From the NCBI RefSeq assembly GCF_000143415.4, contig NW_003314261.1, positions 1,105,674-1,165,673 of the forward strand: a stretch of DNA of 60,000 bases, written 5' to 3'. Source of the stretch: Selaginella moellendorffii (taxonomy: Eukaryota; Streptophyta; Lycopodiopsida; Selaginellales; Selaginellaceae). Positions 1-12,669 of the stretch are shown here, one piece after another; position 1 is the first letter of the stretch, and every line of letters begins with the position of its first letter. The position numbers and the translations under genes were made by a program. A model generated the notes under the pieces. The model was not told the origin of the DNA and ran no database searches. It was given only the letters and a program-made list of their open reading frames with translations.

Positions 1-377
1 ATCCATTTGTTTACTAAATTCCTTTATGCCTTACATATGTGAACTTTATTCTCTTGCCCTCAACTTTTGTGATCTAAAAACTATGATCTCACTCTATAAA
101 TAGTTAAACTAAATAATAATATTTAAATACTCTTTATTATATTTAAGATTGCACTACTTCCACAATGCCAATCAAACTTCCCCTCAACCATTTCTAAGTT
201 CTTAGATTTGAAGTGTGTGTGCGTGTAGGTTCCCGTGACTTTTATAAACATCTTTTTATCTTGTTCAATTTTATTTTTACACTGCTTTAGTTTGTAATAT
301 TGAATTTCTCAAATACTATTTCAATGTTCTGATTAAATTTTAAGTTAAGAATTCAAATTATACCAGGAAAAAGTTGT

Positions 378-983
378 TTAGGAATCTCCAATTCTCCAAT
401 TTTTCACTACAAATGCCACGAACGAGCTCGCCGCCACGAGGAATGCGATCCACACAGCCATAGATATCCACGGCATCTCAACCATGTATCGCGCCACTAC
501 AGCCTTCCATATCCAGCTCCACACCACCGCGCTGGAGCTCCCGATAGCAGCCCCTATCACCACCTGGGCTCCACTGTGCAATCCCGTGCAAACCCTAAGG
601 TACGCGAGGTAGACGGCGCAGCCAAGAACAATGGCGCACAGCCCCAGGGAGACGAGATTTAGTCCGTTCCATCCCGCGATCCCAATTGCCGCGTAGGTGG
701 AGAGGTAGCCGAGCGATTGGGCGTGGGTGGAGGGCATTCCCGCATCAGTCTTGAGCACCGCGGTGGCTGGACGCTGCTGGTTGATGCATTGCTTGAGGAA
801 TTTGGCGTTGGCGCTGTTGACGATCGCGCCAGTGACCGCCCACATCGCCGCGGGATCGTGGCGCCATAGCACCACCGCGGCAGCCAAGCCCGTCACTCCC
901 CATTTGGTCGCCTTGTTGGCCAATTGATCAAAGACGCTGGGAGACGAAGTGGAAGGAGACATGGATGATTCTAGGGCACACAT
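378..983 (-). CDS. PAP2-type lipid phosphate phosphatase, LPP-epsilon-like, copy 1
   Basis: Intronless 201-residue membrane protein of the PAP2/LPP family, closest in style to the plastid LPP-epsilon enzymes that dephosphorylate phosphatidate to diacylglycerol. The three phosphatase motifs are visible: K64-x6-R71-P72, then PSTH at residues 84-87, then R130-x5-H136. A Gln (140) replaces the Asp usual in motif 3, as I recall for LPP-epsilon proteins. Hydrophobic segments near residues 28-55, 97-128 and 168-192 fit an integral membrane protein. The ATG start is supported by the paralog at 13161-13742, which begins with the same ALES context. No long transit peptide is seen, so plastid targeting is uncertain. 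It is only 201 residues, so it may be a trimmed family member. Confidence 0.8.
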   Translation of the reverse strand: MCALESSMSPSTSSPSVFDQLANKATKWGVTGLAAAVVLWRHDPAAMWAVTGAIVNSANAKFLKQCINQQRPATAVLKTDAGMPSTHAQSLGYLSTYAAIGIAGWNGLNLVSLGLCAIVLGCAVYLAYLRVCTGLHSGAQVVIGAAIGSSSAVVWSWIWKAVVARYMVEMPWISMAVWIAFLVAASSFVAFVVKNWRIGDS

Positions 984-1245
984 TCTAGCTAGGTCGAGCG
1001 GGAGTTCTTGGAACCCTAGAAACAGAGCACTATTATTAACTATTGATTAGTATTAGATTAGCACAAGGAAAATTTCTTCTTTCTCTGCTGATAGAAGAAA
1101 CAGTGGTTATTCATCAAATGTGAAGGAATTATAAATAGCTTATTTTGCACAAAGTGGAACTCACTCAATGAAAGAATACACACAAAAAGATGGAGGGCGA
1201 AAGAGAAAAACGAAAAAGAGCCAAAATGAAAATGAAAACTTTTAA

Positions 1246-1345
1246 TACCTCCTGCTGCTGCTGCTGCTGCAGCTGCTGAATTTTCTTTCTGTTACAATCC
1301 AAGCTGCTGCTGCTGCTCCTGCTGCTCCTGATGTTCTTCCTGCTG
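1246..1345. repeat. CTG/CAG trinucleotide tracts downstream of the receptor kinase
   Basis: Two interrupted CTG runs on plus (CAG on the transcript strand) lie just past the receptor kinase stop codon, in its probable 3' UTR. The same gene ends in a poly-Gln tail coded by CAA/CAG, so the repeat field spans the stop codon. Confidence 0.7.
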
Positions 1346-1422
1346 GGGATGTTCTTCCTGGTTCCTGGATGGATGGATGATAAGAGAAAATAAAGTACCT
1401 CCCTTTGATCTTTCTTGCTGCT

Positions 1423-3509
1423 CTAAGGCTGTTGCTGTTGTTGCTGTGGCGGCAGTGGCTGCTGCTTGGGCGGAGTATCCTGCGAGGCGTCCGATCCTGG
1501 CGTGTGCGAGTATGGAGAAGTGTGGCCATTGGACTTCTCCTCGGATTTATCAGACGGCAATCTGGAGCCGTCGTCCGTGTCCACGGCCCTGATGTCCTCG
1601 ATCATTCTCACCACGTCCTTCATCTTGGGACGCTGGTCCGGCGATGTCGCCACGCACGCCATCGCCACCTGGAGCAACTGGACCATCTCCTCCTCGATGT
1701 TCTGGTACCGCATTAGCTCCAAGTCGAACACTTCGGCGGTCCATTCCTCGCGCACCACCGACTGGACCCAGCGCGGCAAGTCGATCCCCTCGTCGTTGAG
1801 GGAGGCCTGCGTGGGAGCCTTGCCGGTCAGGAGTTCCAGGAGGAGCACCCCGAAGCTGTAGACGTCGGAGCGCTGCGTCGACTTCCTCGTCTCGGCAACT
1901 TCGGGGGCTCTGTAGCCCACGATTCTCGAGGCCGCGGAGCTGGAGTTGAAGAGCTGCGCAAGGCCGAAGTCGGACACGGCAGCATCGTAGTTCTTCTTGA
2001 GGAGGATGTTGGAAGACTTGATATTTCCGTGGACGAAGTTGCTGCCACCCTGCTCGTGGAGGTACGTGATCCCGCGTGCTGCTCCCAGGGCGATGCGGAC
2101 GCGCGAGACCCAGTCCAATGGAGTACGTCCAGCACCACGACTTCCTGTTCCATGTGTGTGGAAATGGGAGTTATGAAAACAAAACAACATCAACAGTGGA
2201 TTCACGTACCGTGTAGAAGAGCAGACAAACTCCCCATTGGCATGTAGTCGTAGACCAGTAGCTTTTCATCCTTTGAAAAATAATACGCTCGGAGTGGCAC
2301 CAGATTCGGATGCTGAAGCCTGCCAATTGTCTGGATCTGCTGCTCGAATTCCCTGCCCGAAATTGAAACGTCCTTCAACCTCTTCACCGCAACGACCGAT
2401 CCATCTTCCAGCACTGCCTTGTAAGCTGTACCAACGCTTCCTTTACCCAAGACCTCGGCAGAAGCACGCAGGAGATCTTCCAAGTCGAACTTGTAAGGTG
2501 CGCCCTCGGAGAAGATCAGCTTGCTCTTCTCCGGTTCACCCTGTGCGAAAACCGAACGATCCGGATCCTTCACCTCCTCACCCTTGGCTTCGATAGATCT
2601 GTCAGCAGCCTTGGGAGAGCCACCCTTCCTTCTGCAGCACAGGAAGAAGAGCAGAAGCAGTAGCAGCAATGCGCCGACTACACTTCCCACGACGATCCCA
2701 ACGATCGCACCAGTGCTAAGGCCCTTCTTGTGCTTCCTTCCCGGCGTGTTCGTCGTTGTTGGAGAAGTTGAAGACGGGGCTGGCGAAGGTGGCGCCGAGG
2801 AAACACAATCCTCGGCCAGCGGAGGCCCACAAATCTGGTTACCACCAAATGCATCGCTTCCAAAGGCTTGCAAAGCGGCAGGAACGCTACCATTGAGCTG
2901 GTTGTTTGCGACGCTGAATTGCTTGAGCCTGGGCAAGTTGAGACCGGCGAGACCACCCGTAAAAGAATTGTTCTGCGCGTAGAGAGTCGCCAGCCGACTG
3001 AGGTTGTTTAGTGACACTGGTATCTGCCCGTCGAAATGATTGAAGGCCACGTCCAATCTCACTAAGCTCGGCCACACCGAGAAATCCCTGGGGAGTGGCC
3101 CTGAGAAGTTGTTGTTCTGGAGAAACATGCTCCTGAGCTGCCTCAGCCTGAGGAAATCCGCGGGGAATGGACCTGAGAGCCTGTTCATCCTGAGACTTAT
3201 CACCCGGAGCTCCTCCACGCCACCAATTGATCCATTTGGAATCGTCCCAGAGAGGCTGGATCCAGGAACTCGCAGCTCTCTCACCCGACCTGTGGTGCCA
3301 TTCGAGCATTTGATCCCTGTCCACTGGCACACATTCGTGTTCCTGTTCCAGCTCCTCAGCTGGTTGCCCGGATCCACGGCACTCCTGAAGGCCAGTAGCG
3401 AGGAAACGTCGTCGGCGCTGGCGATCTCCAGTAGCATAAGGAGTGCTCCACAGGCCAGCAGCATTGCAAAGAGGTAGCCATGGCCTGTTGTTCTGTTGGA
3501 TCTTTCCAT
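1423..3509 (-). CDS. LRR receptor-like kinase (probable pseudokinase, LRR-III type)
   Basis: Two exons (3509-2210 and 2144-1423, intron 65 bp) give about 673 residues. In order: a signal peptide (about 1-32), an LRR N-terminal cap with VCQWTGIKC, about five LRRs (70-225), a Ser/Pro-rich linker, a membrane helix (about 265-292) ending in CCRRK, a kinase domain (about 345-615) and a Gln-rich tail. The glycine loop GKGSVG, the VAVK lysine and DFG are present. The catalytic loop reads HGN instead of HRD, so phosphotransfer is probably lost, as in the RLK902/RKL1-type 'inactive receptor kinase' group. These act at the plasma membrane as ligand-binding co-receptors or scaffolds. The ligand is unknown. 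Confidence 0.9.
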
Positions 3510-4932
3510 GGCGCTACCTATGGACTGTGTGTGAGTGACCTCACATCACCTCAGCCATTGGCTTTCCTGCAAGAAGAGGTCGCAATGTAGGTTCGTGAGC
3601 TCGCATCTTCCACAGCGCAGTGAGAGTTTACTGCTGGGCTCACCGTGCTCGATGATCTTTCTCTGCTGTAGCGCGCAATCCCCCTTCCACTTGTCCCTGG
3701 CAAGACGAGAAATCGCTCTTGAGACACAACGGCATTGCAAATTTTCACTCGAATGCTCAGATCTAGTACCTTCTCCTGGAAATTTCGACAGATCCAGCGC
3801 TCAGCTCCTCCGATTCCATGCGCTCCGGCTCCTGCCGCGAATCCCTAGCACGCTCGTCCACACACAAGCCAAGGGCGCCATAGCCAAGCACGAGCAATAC
3901 GCGCGGCTCGCAAAAACCTCGAGCTCTTCCAAGCCGCAGTGTTAAAACTGGATTGCTGGAAGCCCTCCTCGTGTGAACGCGACCCAGATCTGCCAGCTAG
4001 GACGCCACGCTGGCAGGTTAAAATAGCCTCCTTTCACCCTTTTTACACCACCTAACTCCTCGCCGGCTGCATCAACGGGCGATCGGTGGGAGCCACGTCA
4101 TGTACACCCCATCATGGCACCATTGCATGCCTGGATGCCGCCACGGCATCTCCGCCGTCCATGTGGCGCGAGGAATATGTATGTCAGGCTTTTATCCGGC
4201 AACGGAATGTCAATGCCATCCAGGCTGGCCAGGTATGCCATCCATGACCCCCATGCACACATGCATGTATGATGGCTGGGGTAGGTCCCATGTCCCATTC
4301 AAACATCTTGTCATGTCCATGAGGATTGTGGTTCTTTAAATGAGACATTGAAAGCCCCGCAACAGACTCCCTTTAATAGATGGATATTCCCCTCGTGTTT
4401 TAGTCCTAATTGCGCGCACTAAATGGCGCTAATTAAACTGGTGGCAATGGTTTTTCCACCCAAATAACCCCATGGTAACTTTGTTCTTGGCATGGTTCCG
4501 CGATGGAAGCCCTCCAACGATGGGTGGGTGTGGAATCAAAATCAGTCAGGAACGAACGTTTCGAAGATCGCTCAAAGGTTGAAAGGAAGAAAAGAGGAGG
4601 AGATTAAAGGATAACGCGCCTTTATAAAAAGGCCCTTAAAATTAAAAAGGGGAAATTCTCATCTCATTCTAAGGAGAAGAGTCTCGCAGTGCTATCTTAC
4701 AAAAGCACTGCTTGGACGAGTCCCGTGAGCGTAAGCAAAGCGAGCTGAAAAGTAGTAGCGAGGAGCTTTTCAAAGAAGAAGAAAAACCTGTGAAGATGAA
4801 AAGAATAAAACTTTGCTTAAGTTCACGAGCTCTTTTATCTCTCTAGAAGTGATCCCGTGAGCTAGATTTGGAACGCAGAACTTACTCATCGATGGAACGA
4901 TGGATCGGTCGTTTTGCCTTTTGCGTTCTTGG
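3510..4932. other. Intergenic: receptor kinase upstream region and glucosyltransferase 3' region
   Basis: No convincing gene is seen. The first ~450 bp is GC-rich and should hold the promoter and 5' UTR of the minus-strand receptor kinase. The part near 4560-4930 is AT-rich and probably contains the 3' UTR of the glucosyltransferase. Short open frames here look random. Confidence 0.5.
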
Positions 4933-7900
4933 CTAAGTGGAGTAGCAGCACATATGATTGAACATGCCCCGACGCGAAGTTGGCGATTTCGACCGTGGTG
5001 GCTGCGGCATAACTTTAGGCAGCTGTTTATGAAAGGCCTTGACCGCGTCGCGCACGCCATCGTCTTCATGAATGCACTTTGCCACTTCCTCGGCTCGTTG
5101 CTTCACCTGTGTGAAAAAATAAAGCAAAGGTTTAAACTCGTGAAAAGGAAAATCAAACAAACAAAGAAAGTTGGAGGAATCCATCTACGCAATCTGTGAA
5201 GGACTAGCTACCAGCTCTCCTCTCGCTCTCAGTCTCAATCCAATGCGCAAGAAAATAAAGGAAGGATAGATACCTCGGGGGACATCATAAACTCGATGGC
5301 TTCCACAAGATTGTCCAGCGAGAGTTTGTCAATGGGAATCGGAGTAGGACCGATTCCTCTATCGTGTACGCGAGCACCCCAAAAGGGCTGGTCTCCGAAG
5401 AAAGGTACCACAGTCGTAGGACACTGTTTCCATGGAGAGAAAAATGGAAGATAAAACAGAGAAAGCAACAAAGTTTTTAGAAAAAAACAACTTTACCGCG
5501 GCTTTGAGACCAGCAGCTGTTGTTCCAGCTCCACCGTGATGAACCTGGAACAAAAGTCCAGCATCCAGTTTTAAAAGAACTCAACTCAAGCGAATCGCGA
5601 ATCGAGGAGAAGAAATAAACTTTGTACCACTGCTGCACATTGTGGAAACAGCCAATCGTGAGGACAGTTTTCGATGAAGTGGACAAAATCTGGATGATCG
5701 TTTTCCACTGCAGAACCAAAAACAATGCAAGTTTCTAAGCATTGATACATTGCAAAGTTTCAAAGCTTTTTTTTTTTTTGGTTTTTACTTACTGCCGCGA
5801 CCAATGCCACCCCATCCTTTGTCAATCAGTCCTCTCTGACGGCTTTTCTCCAGAGCGCTGATAATTGTTTCCGTGACTTTTACTGGATCCTTGACAGGCT
5901 ATAGGTAGCAAGCAAACACCCAATGAGTCAATGAGAAATAAAAAGGAAGATTTTTTCCAAAGACAAGACTTACCAAGCTGCCGAATCCGATGTAGACGGG
6001 CTTGCTTCCCTGTGCAAGCCATCTTACAAGATCTTCCGAGGGCTTGTAATCGCTGGCCAGGTCCAGGAAGCAATATCCCACCACATCTATACGAGGACCC
6101 CAATCTGGAATGAAAGAGAAAGTTTACAAGTAGTCTACAAGTTGATTGGAACGAACCTTTGGGCTTTGGGACGAGGCATGAGCTCCAGAGATAACACGTA
6201 GGGAGATCAACTATGGAGCCCTGGCTTTTAAAGTAGGAAACAGGACGTAGCTTTAGCTTCTTCTTCCTAAAGTCATTGATCAAGCTCCTGATCCCCAGCC
6301 AGATCATCGAATCCACCACTTGGTACGAGAGCTGCGAAAAAACCATTCTTACCACGAAAAACCAAAGCTGTAAATCTTGGGCACTCACTCGATTGGCAGC
6401 AATGTTACTGAGACGAGACAGAGGATGAGGAAACTCGCTGGTGGGCCTGCAAAGATTGACAGCCCAAAACTCAGGAAAAAATACAAAGAATCGTGCAAGC
6501 TCCAGTCTCGAATTGTGTTTGCAATAAACAGCTTACGTCCAAGGCATGGTGAAGTAGATGTGAATCGGAACATTCAATGCCTCTGCAACATGAACATGCC
6601 CTGCAAAAACATGTCTTGAAACGTACTCGGAAACATAAAAACTCTCAGGGAAAAGAAAGAAAGGTTGGAGAAAAAAAAGCGTACCATACGCTGGTGGATT
6701 GGCAATAATCGCCTGAGCTCTGAATGGGACAAGCGTGTCCTCGTTTGGCTCGGTACAAGCCGGGTACAAGGAGTTTACAATGCTTTTGATCTGCTTCCTC
6801 TGGAGCTTGATTTCCTTGGGTCCGGATGGTAGAAATCCTTTATTTTTCACCATGTCTATCCTTTGCAGAAAAAAACCCGGGAAGAAAGAGCGTGTGAGGA
6901 ACTGAAAAATAAAAGGCTGGAAAACCACTTACATCCCGCTAATACCTTTGGATCGCCTCCTAAAGGATAAAACTCTAGTCCATGCGTCTTTACAAACTCT
7001 CGAAAGTTGACATGCGTTGCCAAGCGTACACGATGGCCGTATTTCTGATTATCACGCGAAGAAGAAGAAGATGAGAGTCTTAGGCGATAAGAGAAAATAA
7101 AAAAAACGTACTTGTAGCTCTTTTCCTATCGCGACAAAGGGCTGGATATCACCACGAGTCCCAACAATGAGCATCGCAATTTGCAGAGGAAGGATTTTCT
7201 TGTCTTCGATGTCCTGGTAAGCCGACTCTTCGTAGACAAGATAGTCGTCCAAATCCGGTAGGAATTCCAATCCTTTGTCTGCGTTGATTTCAACGGCACC
7301 TTCATCAGTAATGCTGCCGAGGCGTCGCATAAGCCGCTTCTGAGAACAAAAAGAAAAGAAACAAAAGAATAACACACACAAGTTCATACTGGAAGACGGA
7401 AAAAAAATGTTTGATACCTTCTTGCGATGTGATATTTTGTGCTTCTTGTGAGGCTTGGCATCCTTATATTTGCCACTCTTGGAATCCACACAAGGCTCAC
7501 TGCTTGTTCGCACCAATCCTTTAGAGAGAATAACGAAAAAAAACTAAAGAACACCAGAGAAAGTCTCAAAGGGAACGAACCTGGTGTTTGTGGAGGATGC
7601 AAATCACCATCGCCGCCATCGCCGCCATCACCAACACCATCACCGTCCTTTTGAGCAGTCTCGTCCAGGATGAGATTAATCGTCCCGCAAGGCATGGTGC
7701 TCGCAACTCGCAGACGACTAGAAGAATCATCCACAAACTCAGACTTGGTCATCTCCTCAATCTTCTCGACGTCTTCGGGATCCAAGCGAACAATCCCTGG
7801 CTTCCCGAGCAGTAAATCGCCGCCATCGCTGTTTAGATCTTCCGTATCCACGTAGAGCTGGCTTCTAGCATCGTCCTTACTTCCATCCATCGCAATCTCC

Positions 7901-8037
7901 TCCACCACTTCATCATTGCTTCCTTGATTGAGCTCGCCTGTTAAGTGCATGACACGACCACCGTCGCCGTTTTCTCTCGTCCCCTTGGCCACCGTGATAT
8001 CAACTTGGTGCACTCCATTCTCTTCCGGATAGCCCAT
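4933..8037 (-). CDS. Sterol 3-beta-glucosyltransferase (UGT80-like)
   Basis: About 14 exons with short introns code for a GT1-family enzyme that moves glucose from UDP-glucose to the 3-OH of membrane sterols. An acidic N-terminal extension (8037-7580) is followed by the N-terminal glycosyltransferase domain with IVGTRGDIQP (exon 7340-7113). Then come VRLATHVNFREFV (about 7040-6990), FTMPWT (about 6550) and GYCFLDL (about 6075). The donor-binding region follows, with VVHHGGAGTTAAGLKAA (about 5546-5502) and FGDQPFWG (about 5395). The last exon (5107-4933) ends with a Cys/Tyr-rich tail. The frame is also open upstream to 8064, but without an ATG; the first in-frame ATG is at 8037, and an extra upstream exon cannot be excluded. 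UGT80 proteins act at the plasma membrane and ER. Confidence 0.88.
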
Positions 8038-8339
8038 TAGATCCAGAAATGTAGATCCGCTCAAACCCCAATGAATTGCCGAGCAGGGTTGGCTTTCAAC
8101 TTACACCTGGAAAAGATTTTTGAGGAACTGGGAACGAGGGCTTCTAGCTATGGAGACAAGGAACAATACCTTGGAAAAGACCCAGCTGCCGATTGGGGAT
8201 CGACCGGCTCGAGTCGACCCACCAGGCGAGCGCAGGAGAAAGACGTTGATCGCCGAGTGCCGCTGATTCTGGTTTCACGCATACGCGACACGTTTCCATG
8301 CCCACTTTAACCCTCTGGGGTGCTTTACACTAATACTCA

Positions 8340-8595
8340 GAAATAGTGTGCTAAGGTGTAAAAAATATATTCCTAAATTATATTTTAGATATTTCTTTGA
8401 TTCGGCTTCTCTTAAACTTCCTTTGTAAATTGTTATCATTAATACAAACCATGTTTAGATTTCGAGCGATCTAAAGGTGTAAAACGTATACCTAAAACAT
8501 TTAGGAACTATATTTTAGAATTTTCTTTAATTCAAAGTTTGTAAATTGTTATCACTAATACAAATTATGTTTAAATTTATAATATAGATATTTAT
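8340..8595. repeat. Diverged direct repeat, about 115 bp, two copies
   Basis: Two neighbouring AT-rich copies share the order GTGTAAAA, then TATATTTTAGA, then TTTGTAAATTGTTATCA, then TAATACAAA. The first is about 8349-8463, the second about 8476-8585. They look like a tandem duplication or a remnant of a small transposon. No coding potential. Confidence 0.6.
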
Positions 8596-8599
8596 AATA

Positions 8600-9590
8600 A
8601 ATAAATATAATCAATCACAAAGACCAGTAAAGATCTAGCCAAAAAAAAAGAAGAAGTACAGATAAGCCTTATAAGACCCAATCAAAGCACCAAGGATTTT
8701 GATTAGGGGCGAGTTTGTGCTCTATTATAGCTCAAACCTTTAACCCTAAAAATGTTTCTATGTGCTTATCTATGGAATTTATCTTTTTTGGCGTCCCATT
8801 ACTTGTTTATTTCTTGCACTTCATTTGTGTGCCTCTTGGGTTGCTGTGCAGCAGCTCTAATGTTTAGAAGAATCAGCCTAGCTTTACCATACTTCCTTGT
8901 CAAAGTGTTAGAGTGACCTAAAACATATCGCACTAACATCATCTTTATGTATAGTACTAATTAAGAAATAAGCTTAACAAGAATTAATCTTTTATTTTTC
9001 TATTATATCCAACTTAGAATTTATATGCACAAAATAAACATAAAAAAATTTAAATTTCTATATTTATTTACAGAAAAATATAGTAAGTAAGATTGTTAAG
9101 TATAATGATATGATAAATCCTTTATTGCCCAAGTTCAATTATAAAGTAGACAAAAAAAAACATTTTTCAGTAAACAACTACCTTTTGAACCTCAATATGA
9201 CATCTTACACATATCAATTACATGAATTAATTTTAGTTTTCTTGACGGTAAGTTAATTTTATATAATTTGTATGATTGATAGTAAAAGTTCTTAAAAACT
9301 TTATGAAGTACCATATATTTTATCTATACAAGATATTGCATTTTAGTAGGTTTTAAAAAGTTTTAAAAGCTTATTATTTCCTTTTTCAGGTAAATGAATT
9401 TCGGTGGTTAGAGACAAAAGGTCAGAAAATATATATAACATACTATTTAAAGTCATAATAAACTTTATAAATTATCACTTAAATCATGTCTTGTTCTTTC
9501 CTTTGATTATATGTTACACATTTATAAATTCAGTTATGTGAAGGTGGCAGGTTCGATTCCCAGAATAGGTGGCATATCCAACGGAGAGCG
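8600..9590. other. AT-rich intergenic DNA
   Basis: Between the divergent glucosyltransferase and LHCA1 genes. No open frame worth calling. A match to a pol III B box occurs near 9550 but no tRNA can be folded around it. Confidence 0.5.
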
Positions 9591-9802
9591 AGAGAGCCAA
9601 TGAGAAAACAATGCGCTCTATCCAATATCGACATTAAACCAGATTGGAGGCTGGCCTTGAAGTCCGTCAAGGAACACCACACAGGGGCCGGACACGAGAA
9701 CTAAAATCTGGAACCTCGCGGCGATCTTCTCTCTTCCAGAAACTCCAATCCCGGCGAGTGAGTGAGAGGGAGCACTTGGGAGTTTAGATCTTACGTCGGG
9801 CA
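9591..9802 (+). promoter_or_regulatory. LHCA1 upstream region with CCAAT motifs
   Basis: The 200 bp before the LHCA1 start contain CCAAT at 9597-9601 and 9622-9626 and an inverted copy (ATTGG) at 9643-9647. CCAAT boxes are common in light-regulated plant promoters, but the motifs are short and no TATA box stands out. Function is inferred from position only. Confidence 0.35.
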
Positions 9803-10739
9803 ATGGCGACTGCTATGGCGTGTTCGCAGCTTGTAGCAGCGGCTGTGGCTCCAACTCTAGCTGGAACTCAAAAGTCCAAGTTTTTCGGAAGCGCCATCAC
9901 CACTCCCGGTGCTGCATTCTCCAATGGAAGCAGGGTCAGCATGTCCGCAGAGTGGCTCCCAGGACAGCCTCGTCCAGCCTACCTAGACGGATCAGCCCCT
10001 GGGTGAGTTTAAACTTCCAAGAGATCTAGTTTCTCGTAGCTTTCAAGTGAGAGCGCTTTGTCCTTCCAGCGACTTTGGATTCGATCCACTGGGACTTGGA
10101 GAAGTTCCCGACAACCTGGAACGATTCAAGGAGTCAGAGCTCATCCACTGCAGATGGGCAATGCTGGCAGTCGTAAGTACCTGGGAAACTTTTTTCTCGT
10201 AGATTTTGTGTGGATCCTCAAGCTTTGTGCGCTGCTTTCAGCCTGGATGCCTCATTCCGGAAGCTCTAGGACTAGGAAACTGGGTTGAGGCACAACAGTG
10301 GGCCGCGACTCCTGGCGGACAAGCCACGTACCTTGGAACTCCAGTCCCGTGGGGGACCCTTCCAGTGATCGTTGCGATCGAGTTTGTTGCCATAGCCTTT
10401 GTCGAGTCGCGGAGGATCGGCGTGCCGAGCGCTGAGAAACGCAAGTATCCCGGCGGCGCATTCGACCCTCTTGGATTCTCCAAGGACCCGAAGAAGTTCG
10501 AGGAGTTCAAGCTGAAGGAAGTGAAAAACGGTGAGCATTTTCTCAAAGTTGGCAGTGAACATCATACCATTTTTGCTTGCTTGCTTGCAGGTCGTCTTGC
10601 ACTGCTCGCTTTCTTGGGATTCTGCGCCCAAGCAGCAGCCTATCCAGGAACAGGTCCCTTGCAGAACTTGGCCACTCACCTTGCCGATCCATGGCACAAC
10701 AACATTGCCAACATCATCATCCCGCGATCAGTCATGTAA
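9803..10739 (+). CDS. LHCA1: Photosystem I chlorophyll a/b-binding protein Lhca1
   Basis: Four exons (9803-10002, 10070-10172, 10242-10530, 10591-10739) give 246 residues. A short plastid transit peptide precedes the mature start around [16 protein letters not shown]. The first pigment helix has [14 protein letters not shown] and the third has [12 protein letters not shown]; these Glu/Arg/Asn/His positions bind chlorophyll. The C-terminus contains [12 protein letters not shown], typical of Lhca1. The protein forms part of the LHCI antenna belt of photosystem I in thylakoids. Introns are 67, 69 and 60 bp. The match to the family is close along the whole length. Confidence 0.96.
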
Positions 10740-11006
10740 ACAAAGAAACTTCTTTCTTCAGTTGTTTGCAAATGAATCGCAAAAAAAAGAAAGTGATTTT
10801 CTTACCAATATAGTGCCACCATCGCAGCACCTGCAAAAAAAAATTGGTAGAAAACAAGTGTCGAAAGGAAAGAAGCAAATAAAAAAGAAAAAACAAAATC
10901 GTATTATTAAAAATGGGAGTGTTCGTTGCCAGCCGAAAGAACGGCTTTATTCTATGTCAATAAGAATTAAGTTAGGCCACGAGAACACAAAACCGGAGTA
11001 CCTCAT

Positions 11007-12669
11007 CTAGCGAGACGCCTTCACTTCCATGATCTTAATAACCGACGCAGCTCCAATGCGGTGGATAGCCACAATGGACTCACCACTGTGGCACAGATTC
11101 CTGCCTAGAGCGTAGCGAAGAGCAGCGTTGAGGATGTCGTCCGTGGACTCCGAGTCCGTAGCCTTTGCGGAGCCTTCAGCCAGCAAAGGAATCAAGCCTC
11201 TGCAAACCAAGCTGTGCCGAGCGGGCGACTCCTCGCTACACGACCACGTCAATGAGTCGGTCGTAAGCACCGGCACCGCAACCGAGAGTATGGGAACCTT
11301 GGGCCTGTACTTCGCAACGAGCTTTGCGGTGCTTCCTCCCCGGGTAAGCACCACGATCAAGGACGCTCCAATCTTGTTTGCCGTCCGAACTGCCGAAGAT
11401 GCCAGGCTCTCCAAGGGACTCATCGGGAGAGCAGTCTGCTTCATGAGCTCCTTGAAGATGGTAGCGTAGTCGAGGGAGGCCTCCGCCTCGATACAAATCC
11501 GTGACATGATCTTCACAGCCATCTCTGGATATGCCCCTGCTGCTGTCTCGCCACTGAGCATCACCGCGTCGCTGCCATCCAAAACAGCGTTTGCTACGTC
11601 TGTGGCTTCCGCCCGAGTCGGCCTTGGGGACTTGATCATGGACTCGAGCATCTGCGTAGCCGTCACTACCGGTTTCCCAGCCGCATTGCACTTGTATATC
11701 ATCATCTTCTGGGCCAAAAAGATCTTTTCCGTGGGGATCTCCATTCCAAGATCACCCCTGGCAACCATCACACCATCGGACTCGCGTAGAATATCATCGA
11801 AGTTCACGAGTCCTTCCTGGTTTTCAACCTGAGGCACAGCCAAGCCTTTAGAAAACAGGAAAAAAAAACTATTCTTTTACGTTACCTTAGATATGATATG
11901 GATCGCCTTCGAATGAGAACCAAGAAGCTTCTTCACAGTGACGACGTCTTGACCCTTCCGCACAAAAGAAAGTGCGATGAAGTCGATCGCGTTAGGCAGC
12001 CCCCAGCCCATTATATCTTCCTCGTCTTTCTTTGTGATAGTAGGCAGGTCAACGATAATCCCTGGCAAGTTGACATTTTTTCTTTCCCCGAGCATCGCCG
12101 TGTTTTCGCACCGACACCTGACCGAGGCGGTCTCTTTGTCGCACGAAAGAACAGTCAAAGTGATCGTTCCGTCGGAGCAAAGGATAGTGTTACCCGGTTC
12201 CAAGTCTTCGGCAAGCCGCTTATAGCTCATAGAAATAGTGTTAGCATCGCCTAGAATGCTATAGTCCGTGGAGATAGTAATCTCCTTTCCTTCCACCAGC
12301 TGCACGGGCTTTCCATCCTTTAGCATCCCAGTACGAATTTCTGGCCCCTGGATCGATCAAACAAAAGCTCAAATCGATCAAACAAAAGTTTATAGAGGAT
12401 AAACAAACCTTAGTGTCGAGCAGCACAGCACACATAATCTGGGTGTTGTTCATTGCGATCCGGAGATTTTCCAGCGTCTGCTGGTGATAATCGTGAGAGC
12501 CGTGAGAGAAATTAAACCTGGCAACGCTCATCCCGGCGCGGAGGAGCTTCTCCAGTATCGGGACTTCCCTGGATTTGGGCCCCAGCGTGCACACGATCTT
12601 CGTCTTGGCGATCTCCGGCTTGGCACCCCCGCCGCTCTGTAAGATCCCATCAATGTCAATGTTTGCCAT
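11007..12669 (-). CDS. Pyruvate kinase, cytosolic type
   Basis: Three exons (12669-12409, 12347-11886, 11828-11007) give about 514 residues, the usual size for plant cytosolic pyruvate kinase, which makes pyruvate and ATP from phosphoenolpyruvate and ADP. Visible signatures are KIVCTLGPKSR near the N-terminus, FNFSHGSHDYH (substrate and phosphate binding), the catalytic Lys in IISKVENQEG across the exon 2/3 junction, VARGDLGMEIP with metal-binding residues, and the MLSGETAAGAYP region. No transit peptide is present, supporting a cytosolic enzyme. The gene converges with LHCA1; their stop codons are 268 bp apart. Confidence 0.95.

Noticed and set aside
8038-8064. Start of the glucosyltransferase at 8064
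   Set aside because: The codon there is TTG, an unlikely plant start. The first in-frame ATG at 8037 was used.
9545-9575. Possible tRNA gene around GGTTCGATTCC
   Set aside because: The B-box match is good, but no acceptor, D or anticodon stem can be formed upstream, and the T stem does not pair.
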